Source: Streptococcus infantis ATCC 700779 (GTDB lineage Bacteria; Bacillota; Bacilli; Lactobacillales; Streptococcaceae). Taken from it: 64,000 nucleotides of DNA. Made by a program: the position numbers and the translations under genes. The stretch spans positions 1,324,682-1,388,681 of the forward strand of contig NZ_GL732439.1 in assembly GCF_000187465.1 (NCBI RefSeq). The letters run 5' to 3'. This document shows positions 39,869-48,062 of the stretch, piece after piece. Each line of letters begins with the position of its first letter. The stretch's first letter is position 1. Below the pieces are notes generated by a model. The model had not been told where the DNA came from and did no database searches. It saw nothing but the letters and a program-made list of their open reading frames with translations.

Positions 39869-40324
39869 CTATTCTTCAAGATGAATGTGTCTTAGTTGGC
39901 CGTCCCAATCTGGCAGGGCTGTTTTTAAAAAGGCTGGAACTAGTTGGAAATCCTCAAGCCTGTCTAAGTCAATCCACTCACAGGGTTGTTTTTTCTCATC
40001 TTCTTGCATGGTCAATGGGGCATCCTCAAGTAAATCCACCAGATAATGAAACTCGATGTTGTGAAAATAGACACCATCTTCTTCAAAACGATTTTCAACC
40101 ACGAAAGCTAGCTGCCCAGCTTGAGCTTTGACATCCAATTCTTCACTCACTTCACGCACTAGGGCATCTTCCGTACTTTCATTGACTTGGATGGCACCGC
40201 CAATAGTGTAATACTTGTCCTTATCTTTGGTGACTAGGAGCTTGCGGTTTTGAAGAATCAAAGCTGTCGCCCGAACGCCAAAAACCGTATTTCCAACTTT
40301 TGTCCGAAAGTCTTGCTGAGTCAT
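39869..40324 (-). CDS. NUDIX hydrolase
   Basis: A 151-aa NUDIX protein. The box spans 43-65: [20 protein letters not shown] followed by LD, matching GX5EX7REUXEE; the usual Gly after EEX is Asp. It presumably hydrolyses a nucleoside diphosphate derivative; substrate unknown. It ends 8 bp before the mnmG start. Confidence 0.88.
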   Translation of the reverse strand: MTQQDFRTKVGNTVFGVRATALILQNRKLLVTKDKDKYYTIGGAIQVNESTEDALVREVSEELDVKAQAGQLAFVVENRFEEDGVYFHNIEFHYLVDLLEDAPLTMQEDEKKQPCEWIDLDRLEDFQLVPAFLKTALPDWDGQLRHIHLEE

Positions 40325-40436
40325 TCTTGTCCTTTCCCTTTAAACGACACAAAAACAGTCAAAACTCGTAAGAAGCGCAGGACAAAAAGACCTGCAACAT
40401 CCATGAGCTTTGACCATCATTTCTATTGCTGTTATT

Positions 40437-40464
40437 ATTGTAGCAAATTGAGAACATTTGTCAA
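40437..40464 (-). promoter_or_regulatory. Promoter of the NUDIX-mnmG operon
   Basis: Consensus -35 TTGACA (40464-40459), 16 bp, -10 TACAAT (40442-40437), directly behind the mnmA stop. The leader of about 105 nt includes a GCAGG/CCTGC hairpin near 40378-40396. Confidence 0.75.
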
Positions 40465-40465
40465 T

Positions 40466-41655
<1,190 letters not shown>

Positions 41656-41668
41656 TTGAGCAGTTTTC

Positions 41669-41697
41669 ATTATAACATGCTTAGATAGAGAAGACAA
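41669..41697 (-). promoter_or_regulatory. mnmA promoter
   Basis: -35 TTGTCT (41697-41692), 17 bp, extended -10 TGTTATAAT (TATAAT 41674-41669). Confidence 0.7.
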
Positions 41698-41818
41698 GGA
41701 AGATGCTGACAAACTATCAACCTCTTCTGTCAATACATGAAGATAGGATACAAAAGAAATCAATTCATTCCCAAATATCTATTCTCTTTAAAAACTTATT
41801 TTTAAAATCAACTAAAAA

Positions 41819-41827
41819 TGATATACT
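41819..41827 (+). promoter_or_regulatory. Extended -10 of the coiled-coil membrane protein gene
   Basis: TGATATACT with no good -35; predicted +1 near 41834 puts the AAGGAGG ribosome site (41834-41840) at the very 5' end of the mRNA. The rest of 41698-41818 is AT-rich with no gene seen. Confidence 0.55.
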
Positions 41828-41841
41828 TTAATAAGGAGGAA

Positions 41842-41883
41842 TGCGCACATGATTCCATATATACACCATCATCCATGTGCGTA
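41842..41883 (+). promoter_or_regulatory. Leader hairpin between ribosome site and start codon
   Basis: TGCGCACATG (41842-41851) pairs with CATGTGCGTA (41874-41883) over 10 bp, one G-U, around a 22-nt loop. Folding would bring AAGGAGG to about 9 nt from the GTG at 41892. Alternatively the same region encodes an 11-codon ORF (41849-41884, MIPYIHHHPCA). Confidence 0.55.
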
Positions 41884-41891
41884 GAACTAAT

Positions 41892-42695
41892 GTGAACAAC
41901 TACAAAGATATTCTAAAATCAAAAAATACTATTTTTATTATTACACTTATTGCAGGTATTGGACTTTTGACAGGCTTAGTCCTCCATCAAGAAAAAATCC
42001 AAGCAGAGAGAGGGAACGTTGCTCTCATCAAACAACAAAAAAATCAACAAGATGTCGAACAAGTAAAAAACGCCATTAAAGACTTCAATATTGATTCTGA
42101 AACCATTATAGAAGATTGGAAAAAAATTCAAGAATTAAAACCAACTACTGATGAAGGCAAAAAGACATTAGCAGACTTTCTCGCTTCTACTGCCGATAAA
42201 GTCACAAATCATTATAGTGAAAAAGCTTTGAAATTAGATATAAAGGATTCTGATAGCCAGTTTCAAGATAAACAAACACTTGAGACAGCCATCACTTCCT
42301 TGCAAAAAATAATAGACATCATTAAAAACATTAATTCTGCCAGCGACCAAGTTGCTCTTGAAGAAAAGATAAAACCAATTCAAGAACTAATCTCTAAATT
42401 CCAAAAACAAGTTGAAGTCTTGACCAAAAAAGAAGAAGAAAAAACTACCCAAACGGAAACGACTACTAGAGATGCCGGAATAGAAGCCAGCCGTTCAGAA
42501 GATAGTAGCTATATTCAAAGCTATCCAGAAACAAATGGAAGCATATCTAATTCCCAAGCACCTGCAGCTGAGCAGTCTTCATCTGGTAGTACTAGTAGTG
42601 GAGGAGATAATAGCGCTAATACAGGAGGTCAAACTGCTGATTCTTCAGGTTCTCAATCAGAGTCTAATAGCGTTACAACCAGTTCGTCTAACTAA
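41892..42695 (+). CDS. Membrane-anchored coiled-coil protein with Ser/Thr/Gly-rich tail
   Basis: A 267-aa protein I do not recognise. A short basic N-terminus and one membrane segment (about 13-33, IFIITLIAGIGLLTGLVLH) are followed by about 150 residues of charged helix, likely coiled coil, then a low-complexity extracellular tail rich in Ser, Gly, Thr and Asn from about residue 195. There is no LPXTG or lipobox, so it stays anchored by its N-terminus, outside-facing. GTG 41892 is preferred because of the leader hairpin; GTG 41877 is the alternative (272 aa). AT-rich and without relatives nearby, it looks accessory. It ends in its own terminator. Confidence 0.7.
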   Translation: MNNYKDILKSKNTIFIITLIAGIGLLTGLVLHQEKIQAERGNVALIKQQKNQQDVEQVKNAIKDFNIDSETIIEDWKKIQELKPTTDEGKKTLADFLASTADKVTNHYSEKALKLDIKDSDSQFQDKQTLETAITSLQKIIDIIKNINSASDQVALEEKIKPIQELISKFQKQVEVLTKKEEEKTTQTETTTRDAGIEASRSEDSSYIQSYPETNGSISNSQAPAAEQSSSGSTSSGGDNSANTGGQTADSSGSQSESNSVTTSSSN

Positions 42696-42777
42696 TAATC
42701 TAGATGGCGAAATCCCATAAACTTGTAAGCCCTCAACACCAATGTTTATAATGATCTCTCATCAAATGCAAACACAC

Positions 42778-42804
42778 AAAAAGAGCCTTAAACGGCTCTT
42801 TTTT
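42778..42804 (+). terminator. Terminator of the coiled-coil protein gene
   Basis: AAAAAGAGCC and GGCTCTTTTTT, 10-bp stem, 6-nt loop, U tract. Confidence 0.9.
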
Positions 42805-42873
42805 AGGGCTCTATGATATTTGTAGTTGGTAAATTCCCTATAGATATTATGGAGCCAATTATTGATAAAAACT

Positions 42874-43026
42874 TTAGTCATCTTCGTCTCTATAAAAATA
42901 TTTTCTATACACCCTTGATAATATCAAAATTAATGCCCATATTGTACTAAGAGCTATAATAATAGAATTTATTGGATTTATTTCAGTATGTCCAATCACT
43001 AGTCCAATTATTGGACTAGTAGACAT
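42874..43026 (-). CDS. Possible 50-aa single-pass membrane protein
   Basis: Starts MSTSPIIGLVIGHTEINPIN, then a hydrophobic helix (about 21-37) and a charged end RKYFYRDEDD. The topology is protein-like, but no ribosome site precedes the ATG, and the first 10 codons lie in the 42998-43020 palindrome. It may be a remnant of a larger membrane protein. The surrounding 42805-43053 shows no other gene. Confidence 0.3.
   Translation of the reverse strand: MSTSPIIGLVIGHTEINPINSIIIALSTIWALILILSRVYRKYFYRDEDD
42998..43020. repeat. Perfect 23-bp palindrome
   Basis: ACTAGTCCAA-TTA-TTGGACTAGT, 10-bp arms and a 3-bp centre, upstream of the truncated Rgg-like gene. It could be a regulator operator or an element scar. 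Confidence 0.6.
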
Positions 43027-43053
43027 GTTTAGATATAATAAAAATGACAAAAT

Positions 43054-43326
43054 ATGATGTTGTTGCTGAATCTCTCAACTCTTTATCTTTACAATGGTGA
43101 TAAGTTACTTTGCAAACAGCTTTGGTACACTCTCTTGGAGAAAGCAAAAATAAGCAGACAGTATGACACACTTGCGTTTTCCTATATTCGTATAGGCATT
43201 TGTACTAATGATGCTCAGTTGATACAAAATGGACTCTCCTTAGCTAAGCTAGTAAAAGATGAGCTCTTACTAACAGAACTAGAGCGAGAAGTTGATATCT
43301 TTGTAAACAAAAAAGAAAGTCATTGA
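43054..43326 (+). pseudogene. Truncated Rgg/MutR-like regulator, C-terminal fragment
   Basis: A 90-codon frame whose product (NLSTLYLYNGDKLLCKQLW..., AFSYIRIGICTNDAQLIQNG...) resembles the C-terminal TPR-like domain of Rgg-family regulators. There is no DNA-binding domain, the frame is closed by TGA at 43045 just upstream, and there is no ribosome site. I read it as a decayed regulator; the family call is from residue pattern only. Confidence 0.5.
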
Positions 43327-43338
43327 GACTTTCTTTTC
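43311..43338. terminator. Bidirectional terminator between the Rgg remnant and the LysM gene
   Basis: AAAAGAAAGTC (43311-43321) and GACTTTCTTTT (43327-43337), 11-bp stem, 5-nt loop. Confidence 0.88.
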
Positions 43339-43347
43339 TATATCTTC

Positions 43348-43974
43348 TTAGTACCAACCGTTGTTAAGCCAGAAGTTCTTAGCAGCTGTCCATGAACCGT
43401 AACGTCCTGCAACATAAGCGTCTGCTACACGTTCTTGGTTTTCAGCTGAGTAGTTGCCGTTCAAGTAAGAATCTGTCAATTGGTAACGTCCGATATAACG
43501 TCCGTTTGTCGCTGTGTAGCTACCGCCTGATTCTTTTTGAGCGATCCATTCTTTCGCTTCTGCTTCAGATCCGCTTACAGTTGCAGCTGGAGCTGAGTAG
43601 CTTTCTGCTGCTGCAGGTGCTGAAGCTGGAGCTTCGTAAGTTTCTTCGTATGTAGTTTCTTCTACAACAGTTTCAGCAACTGCTGGAGTTTCTTCAACTT
43701 CTGCTACAGGTGCTTCTGTTGTTGTAGTTTGGGCAACTGGAGCTTCCCCATCAATAACCAATACTTGGTCAATAAAGATAAGGTCAACATTTTTAATGTT
43801 GTTCAATTTAGCTAATTTTTCAACTGTTGTGTTGTAAGTCTCAGCAATTTCTGAAAGAGTATCTCCAGGTTTAACTGTATAAGTTTTTGTTTCTTGTGCA
43901 AAAGTAAGTGATGGTGCAAGGAAAGCAAGTACAACTGCAAATCCTGCAAGTTTAGTCTTAATATTTAATTTCAT
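43348..43974 (-). CDS. Secreted LysM protein with lysozyme-like C-terminus
   Basis: A 208-aa secreted cell-wall protein. Signal peptide about 1-26 (LTFA then QETK), LysM domain 31-75 (YTVKPGDTLSEIAETYNTT), a Glu/Ala/Thr/Pro-rich linker 78-132 and a compact C-terminal domain with WIAQKESGGSYTATNGRYIG, whose Glu148 sits where transglycosylase-like folds place the catalytic Glu. It probably binds and may cleave peptidoglycan. From memory the pneumococcal orthologue belongs to the WalRK regulon; I found TGTAAC motifs upstream but not a correctly spaced pair. Confidence 0.88.
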   Translation of the reverse strand: MKLNIKTKLAGFAVVLAFLAPSLTFAQETKTYTVKPGDTLSEIAETYNTTVEKLAKLNNIKNVDLIFIDQVLVIDGEAPVAQTTTTEAPVAEVEETPAVAETVVEETTYEETYEAPASAPAAAESYSAPAATVSGSEAEAKEWIAQKESGGSYTATNGRYIGRYQLTDSYLNGNYSAENQERVADAYVAGRYGSWTAAKNFWLNNGWY

Positions 43975-44178
43975 TTAAAAAAGTTCTCCTTTTTTCTTAT
44001 ACTACCATGATACCTTTCTAAGGTTACTATTTGTTAACGAATTTGTGTAGAAATGTTACAAAACTGTGATTTATTTACTTAAAAAAGCCACTTTTTGTTA
44101 CAAAACCCTTGTTATAAAAGCTTTTTAATCTTTTTATATATTTCAGAAAGTAATTAAGCACTTACATCTAATCTTTGC

Positions 44179-44184
44179 TATAAT
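44179..44184 (+). promoter_or_regulatory. -10 of the serine dehydratase operon
   Basis: TATAAT preceded by TTGC, no clear -35, about 30 nt before the sdaAB start. The 43975-44160 stretch is AT-rich and carries three TGTAAC/GTTACA motifs but no gene. Confidence 0.55.
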
Positions 44185-44214
44185 AGAAGTAAGAATCTTT
44201 TTAAGGGGAAACAG

Positions 44215-44886
44215 ATGCAATCACTTCGTTTTCAATCTGTCTTTGATATCATTGGACCAGTCATGATTGGGCCATCTAGTAGTCACACGGCAGGAGCTGT
44301 TCGTATCGGTAAAATCGTTTCATCTATCTTTGATGATACTCCAACGGAGGTTGAATTCCAGCTTTTTAACTCTTTTGCAAAAACCTATCGTGGACACGGG
44401 ACAGACCTTGCCCTTGTAGCTGGTATTTTGGGAATGGATACGGATGATCCTGAAATTCCAAATAGTTTAGAAATTGCCCACAAGCGTGGCATTAAAATCG
44501 TGTGGACCATCCAAAAGGACAGTAATGCTCCCCACCCAAATACTACGAAAATCACTGTTAAGAACGATCATAAGACTATCAGTGTAACAGGAATTTCAAT
44601 CGGCGGTGGAAATATCCAGGTCACCGAACTCAATGGTTTTGCCGTATCTCTCAACATGAACACCCCTACCATCATCATCGTTCATCAAGATGTTCCAGGT
44701 ATGATTGCTCATGTGACTGAGGCTCTTTCTCGCTTTGATATCAATATCGCTCAAATGAATGTAACTCGAGAAAAGGCTGGGGAGAAGGCCATTATGATTA
44801 TTGAAGTTGATAGTCGTAACTGTGAAGAATCTATCGAAGAGATTCGGAAAATTCCTCATTTGCACAATGTCAATTTCTTTCAATAG
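44215..44886 (+). CDS. sdaAB: L-serine dehydratase, beta subunit
   Basis: A 223-aa subunit of the iron-sulfur serine dehydratase that converts L-serine to pyruvate and ammonia. The signature GPVMIGPSSSHTAGAVRIG is at 14-32; an ACT domain occupies about 148-223 and likely senses serine. It is 8 bp from sdaAA. Confidence 0.95.
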   Translation: MQSLRFQSVFDIIGPVMIGPSSSHTAGAVRIGKIVSSIFDDTPTEVEFQLFNSFAKTYRGHGTDLALVAGILGMDTDDPEIPNSLEIAHKRGIKIVWTIQKDSNAPHPNTTKITVKNDHKTISVTGISIGGGNIQVTELNGFAVSLNMNTPTIIIVHQDVPGMIAHVTEALSRFDINIAQMNVTREKAGEKAIMIIEVDSRNCEESIEEIRKIPHLHNVNFFQ

Positions 44887-44894
44887 GAGAAAAT

Positions 44895-45767
44895 ATGTTT
44901 TACTCTATCAAAGAATTAGTCGAACAAGCCGAACTTGATTTCCAAGGAAATGTTGCTGAGCTCATGATTGCTACTGAGTATGAGCTAACTGGGAGAGAGC
45001 GTGAGGAAGTTCTCCTCCTCATGGAACGTAACCTCGAAGTCATGAAAGCTTCCGTTGAGCTTGGTCTCAGCGAAAAGAAATCTCGTAGCGGTTTGACTGG
45101 TGGTGATGCAGCTAAGCTCGACCACTACATCAAAAAAGGAAAGACCTTATCAGACTTCACTGTCTTGTCTGCCGCCCGTAACGCCATTGCCGTTAATGAG
45201 CACAATGCCAAGATGGGCCTTGTGTGTGCGACACCAACCGCAGGTAGCGCAGGATGTCTTCCTGCAGTTCTCACATCTGCTATTCAAAAGTTAGATTTAA
45301 CGCATGAACAACAACTAGATTTTCTCTTTGCTGCTGGTGCTTTTGGGCTTGTCATTGCTAATAACGCTTCTATCTCGGGAGCTGAAGGAGGCTGTCAAGC
45401 CGAAGTTGGATCTGCCTCTGCCATGAGCGCTGCTGCCCTAACTCTAGCTGCAGGTGGAACTCCTTATCAAGCGAGTCAGGCTATCGCCTTCGTTATCAAA
45501 AACATGCTCGGTCTTATCTGCGATCCAGTTGCAGGTTTGGTTGAGGTTCCATGTGTTAAGCGTAATGCCATGGGAGCAAGCTTCGCCTTCATCGCAGCTG
45601 ATATGGCTTTAGCTGGTATTGAATCAAAAATCCCAGTTGACGAAGTCATTGATGCCATGTACCAAGTAGGCTCTAGCCTCCCAACTGCCTTTCGTGAAAC
45701 TGCCGAAGGTGGTCTCGCAGCCACACCGACAGGCCGTCGCCTTCAAAAAGAAATCTTCGGCGAATAA
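44895..45767 (+). CDS. sdaAA: L-serine dehydratase, alpha subunit
   Basis: A 290-aa subunit carrying the 4Fe-4S cluster. SGLTGGDAAK, GAEGGCQAEVGSASAMSAAA and CDPVAGLVEVPCVKRN are intact. It follows sdaAB, with the HAD phosphatase 23 bp downstream. Confidence 0.95.
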   Translation: MFYSIKELVEQAELDFQGNVAELMIATEYELTGREREEVLLLMERNLEVMKASVELGLSEKKSRSGLTGGDAAKLDHYIKKGKTLSDFTVLSAARNAIAVNEHNAKMGLVCATPTAGSAGCLPAVLTSAIQKLDLTHEQQLDFLFAAGAFGLVIANNASISGAEGGCQAEVGSASAMSAAALTLAAGGTPYQASQAIAFVIKNMLGLICDPVAGLVEVPCVKRNAMGASFAFIAADMALAGIESKIPVDEVIDAMYQVGSSLPTAFRETAEGGLAATPTGRRLQKEIFGE

Positions 45768-45790
45768 TTTCAAGATTACTAGGAGAATCA

Positions 45791-46420
45791 ATGTCATCCC
45801 TAACAGCCATCTTTTTCGACTTAGATGGAACCCTTGTGGACAGCTCGATCGGTATTCACAATGGCTTCACCTATACTTTTGAACAACTGGGAGTCCCTAG
45901 TCCAGATGCAAAAACCATCCGTGGTTTTATGGGACCTCCTTTGGAAACTAGTTTCGCTAGTTGCTTACCAACTGAGCAGATTGAGCTGGCTATCCAGCTT
46001 TATCGTTCCTACTATAAGGAAAAAGGAGTCTACGAAGCTCAGCTCTTTCCACAAATCAAGGAACTACTCACTGAACTAGCTCAACAATATCCTCTCTATA
46101 TCACGACAACAAAAAATACTCCGACAGCAGTCCATATGACAGCTAATTTCGAAATCGATCATTTCTTTGACGGCATCTATGGTTCAAGTCCTCAAGCAGT
46201 GCACAAGTCAGACGTCATTCGTCAAGCTTTGGCAACTCATAAATTGGACCCACAAAAAGTGATCCTTATCGGAGATACTAAGTTTGATATGATTGGCGCC
46301 CAAGAAACTGGCATTAAAAAACTAGCGGTTACTTGGGGATTTGGTGACGAAAAAGAACTCATGACCTATCAACCTGACTGGGTCGCTCATCAACCAAGAG
46401 ACATTTTACGTCAACTATAA
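45791..46420 (+). CDS. HAD-family phosphatase
   Basis: A 209-aa HAD hydrolase with FFDLDGTLVDSS (motif I, nucleophile and acid Asp at about 9 and 11), TTTKN (motif II) and LIGDTKFDMIGA (motif IV). The alpha-helical cap is of the phosphoglycolate phosphatase type. Substrate unknown. It is the third gene of the sda operon and ends in a strong terminator. Confidence 0.88.
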   Translation: MSSLTAIFFDLDGTLVDSSIGIHNGFTYTFEQLGVPSPDAKTIRGFMGPPLETSFASCLPTEQIELAIQLYRSYYKEKGVYEAQLFPQIKELLTELAQQYPLYITTTKNTPTAVHMTANFEIDHFFDGIYGSSPQAVHKSDVIRQALATHKLDPQKVILIGDTKFDMIGAQETGIKKLAVTWGFGDEKELMTYQPDWVAHQPRDILRQL

Positions 46421-46434
46421 TTGAAACCCTAAAC

Positions 46435-46467
46435 AAAAAACACTCCAATTTAATTGGAGTGTTTTTT
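46435..46467 (+). terminator. Terminator of the sda-HAD operon
   Basis: AAAAAACACTCCAATT and AATTGGAGTGTTTTTT, a stem of about 16 bp with a 1-nt centre. Confidence 0.92.
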
Positions 46468-46496
46468 AATTTGTTCTTGCTTTGATCTGTCATTTA

Positions 46497-46856
46497 TTAG
46501 CTAGTTACTTCCTTAGTTGGCATTGCAAGCAGGACTAAAAGAATAAATCCTCCCATTGGAGCGAAAGCGAGAAAAATGAAGGTCCAATGAAAGCCTGCAT
46601 CACGTAAACGACGAACTCTTAGAGCGATACTCGGTATGAATATCACTAGATAAAAAATGATATAAAAACTCAGAATTCCCACACTTGCGATAGGGTCTGC
46701 TACTTCTTCTTCAGTGAAGACAGCCTGAAAATAGGTAATATAAAGAGGAATGGACAAAATAGTATTCATTATCCAAACCCACCAAAAGTCCGGACGCGTT
46801 GAACGGCCTGAAAAGTCTGCAAACCCTTTAAAGAAATTTTTATAAGCGTTAATCAT
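46497..46856 (-). CDS. DUF805 membrane protein, copy 3
   Basis: A 119-aa protein with three to four membrane helices and the DUF805 start pattern INAYKNFFKGFADFSGRSTR followed by PDFWWVW. RRLRDAGFHW lies between helices 3 and 4. Function unknown. Third of three tandem paralogues on the minus strand, 73 bp apart from copy 2. Confidence 0.85.
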   Translation of the reverse strand: MINAYKNFFKGFADFSGRSTRPDFWWVWIMNTILSIPLYITYFQAVFTEEEVADPIASVGILSFYIIFYLVIFIPSIALRVRRLRDAGFHWTFIFLAFAPMGGFILLVLLAMPTKEVTS

Positions 46857-46929
46857 ATGATACTCCTAATTATATGTTAAACAGGCATAAGAACTACCAG
46901 ACAAGATTCAACCGTAAAGCAAGAATCTC

Positions 46930-47394
46930 TTAGTTCTTATCTGATTCTTCGAACGGTGTATCTTCGATGCCTTCTTCGACATTAACTGCCTGAGATTCAC
47001 TATAGTTTACCACTTCAGTTTCTTTTGTCGGCATAGCGAAAAGAATCAAAAGAGCTATCCCTCCCATTGGAACAAAGCGAAGGAAGATAAAGGCCCAGAG
47101 AAAACCAGCATCACGCAAACGGCGAACTGATAAAGCTAAAGTCGGTACTAAGATTGCTAGGTAGAAAATTGCATAAATAATGACAACTAAACCCAAAACC
47201 ATAAAAGTAGCTTCGCTGGCTGAATCGCTCACTGAATCCATCACGGCACTAAGAAATACAGTGTAGAAATAGATAATCCAGAAAGGAATAGAAAGGATGA
47301 GGTTTCCTAACCAAACCCACCAGAAATCTGGACGCGTCGAACGCCCAGTAAACTCTGCATAATTCTTAAAAAAATTCTTATACGCGTTAATCAT
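46930..47394 (-). CDS. DUF805 membrane protein, copy 2
   Basis: A 154-aa paralogue with the same SGRSTR-like/PDFWWVW start (TGRSTRPDFWWVW) and RRLRDAGFLW; it adds an acidic cytoplasmic tail of about 30 residues (EVVNYSESQAVNVEEGIED...) absent from the other two copies. Confidence 0.85.
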   Translation of the reverse strand: MINAYKNFFKNYAEFTGRSTRPDFWWVWLGNLILSIPFWIIYFYTVFLSAVMDSVSDSASEATFMVLGLVVIIYAIFYLAILVPTLALSVRRLRDAGFLWAFIFLRFVPMGGIALLILFAMPTKETEVVNYSESQAVNVEEGIEDTPFEESDKN

Positions 47395-47447
47395 ATGATA
47401 CTCCCATTTTTTATTTTATCAGTAGATACTAAACTGTACAGTTATAG

Positions 47448-47483
47448 AACACTCCCAAATCTAGTAAAAGACCTGGGAGTGTT
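47448..47483 (-). terminator. Hairpin between DUF805 copies 1 and 2
   Basis: AACACTCCCA (47448-47457) and TGGGAGTGTT (47474-47483), a perfect 10-bp stem with a 16-nt loop but no proper U tract; a partial terminator or processing site. Confidence 0.5.
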
Positions 47484-47545
47484 AGCAAATTATTCGACAA
47501 GACTGAAAAATCTTCGTCCTTGTAGCATTCTTCAGATAGTTAATC

Positions 47546-47905
47546 TTATAGTGTTTCCTTTGTTGGCATAGCTAGGAGCACCAAAAGTACGATACCTCCA
47601 ACCATTGGAATAAAGGCAACGAAGATGAGCGCCCAATGGAAACCAGCGTCACGTAGGCGACGAACTGTCAGTGCTAGTCCAGGCAATAAAACTGCTAGAC
47701 TAAAAATGAGATAAATAAATACGAAAAGACCCAAAGTCATAACAGCAGCTTCGCTATCTGGATTTGCCATTGCAGCACCGTATACCATGTAGAAAGGAAT
47801 AGAAAGGATAATGTTTGCCAACCAAATCCACCAGTAATCTGCGCGAGTTGAACGTCCTGAAAAATCTACATAACCTTTAAAGAAATTTTTAATTGCGTTA
47901 ATCAT
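47546..47905 (-). CDS. DUF805 membrane protein, copy 1
   Basis: A 119-aa paralogue starting MINAIKNFFKGYVDFSGRST with RADYWWIW. First gene of the tandem set; TATAGT about 30 nt upstream of the ATG may be its -10. Confidence 0.85.
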   Translation of the reverse strand: MINAIKNFFKGYVDFSGRSTRADYWWIWLANIILSIPFYMVYGAAMANPDSEAAVMTLGLFVFIYLIFSLAVLLPGLALTVRRLRDAGFHWALIFVAFIPMVGGIVLLVLLAMPTKETL

Positions 47906-48001
47906 AAGTTACTCCCTAATTTTTTATTTACTATAGTTTACCATATCTGTTCAATAATAACAAGTTTGTTCAAAAAACTCTGAAAGTCTCTCGAAATCTA
48001 G

Positions 48002-48054
48002 AAAAAAGATACTATCCGCTCTTTCTCATAAACAGAAGTTGCAGATAGTATCTT
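48002..48054 (-). terminator. Terminator of the glycosyltransferase/dehydratase operon
   Basis: AAGATACTATC and GATAGTATCTT, 11-bp stem with a long loop (~28 nt) and a U tract on the minus strand. Confidence 0.75.
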
Positions 48055-48062
48055 ATCTATTT

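Noticed and set aside
41787..41806. TTTAAA ... TTTAAA before the coiled-coil protein gene as a CiaR site
   Set aside because: The spacer is 8 instead of 5, the G positions are wrong and the distance to the -10 is 15 instead of 10.
43175..43195. Perfect TACGAATA on the minus strand inside the Rgg remnant
   Set aside because: No gene lies suitably downstream on the minus strand and the match sits in former coding sequence; likely chance.
43975..44120. TGTAAC motifs upstream of the LysM gene as a WalR box
   Set aside because: No two motifs have the required 5-6 bp spacing in direct orientation; kept only as a note.
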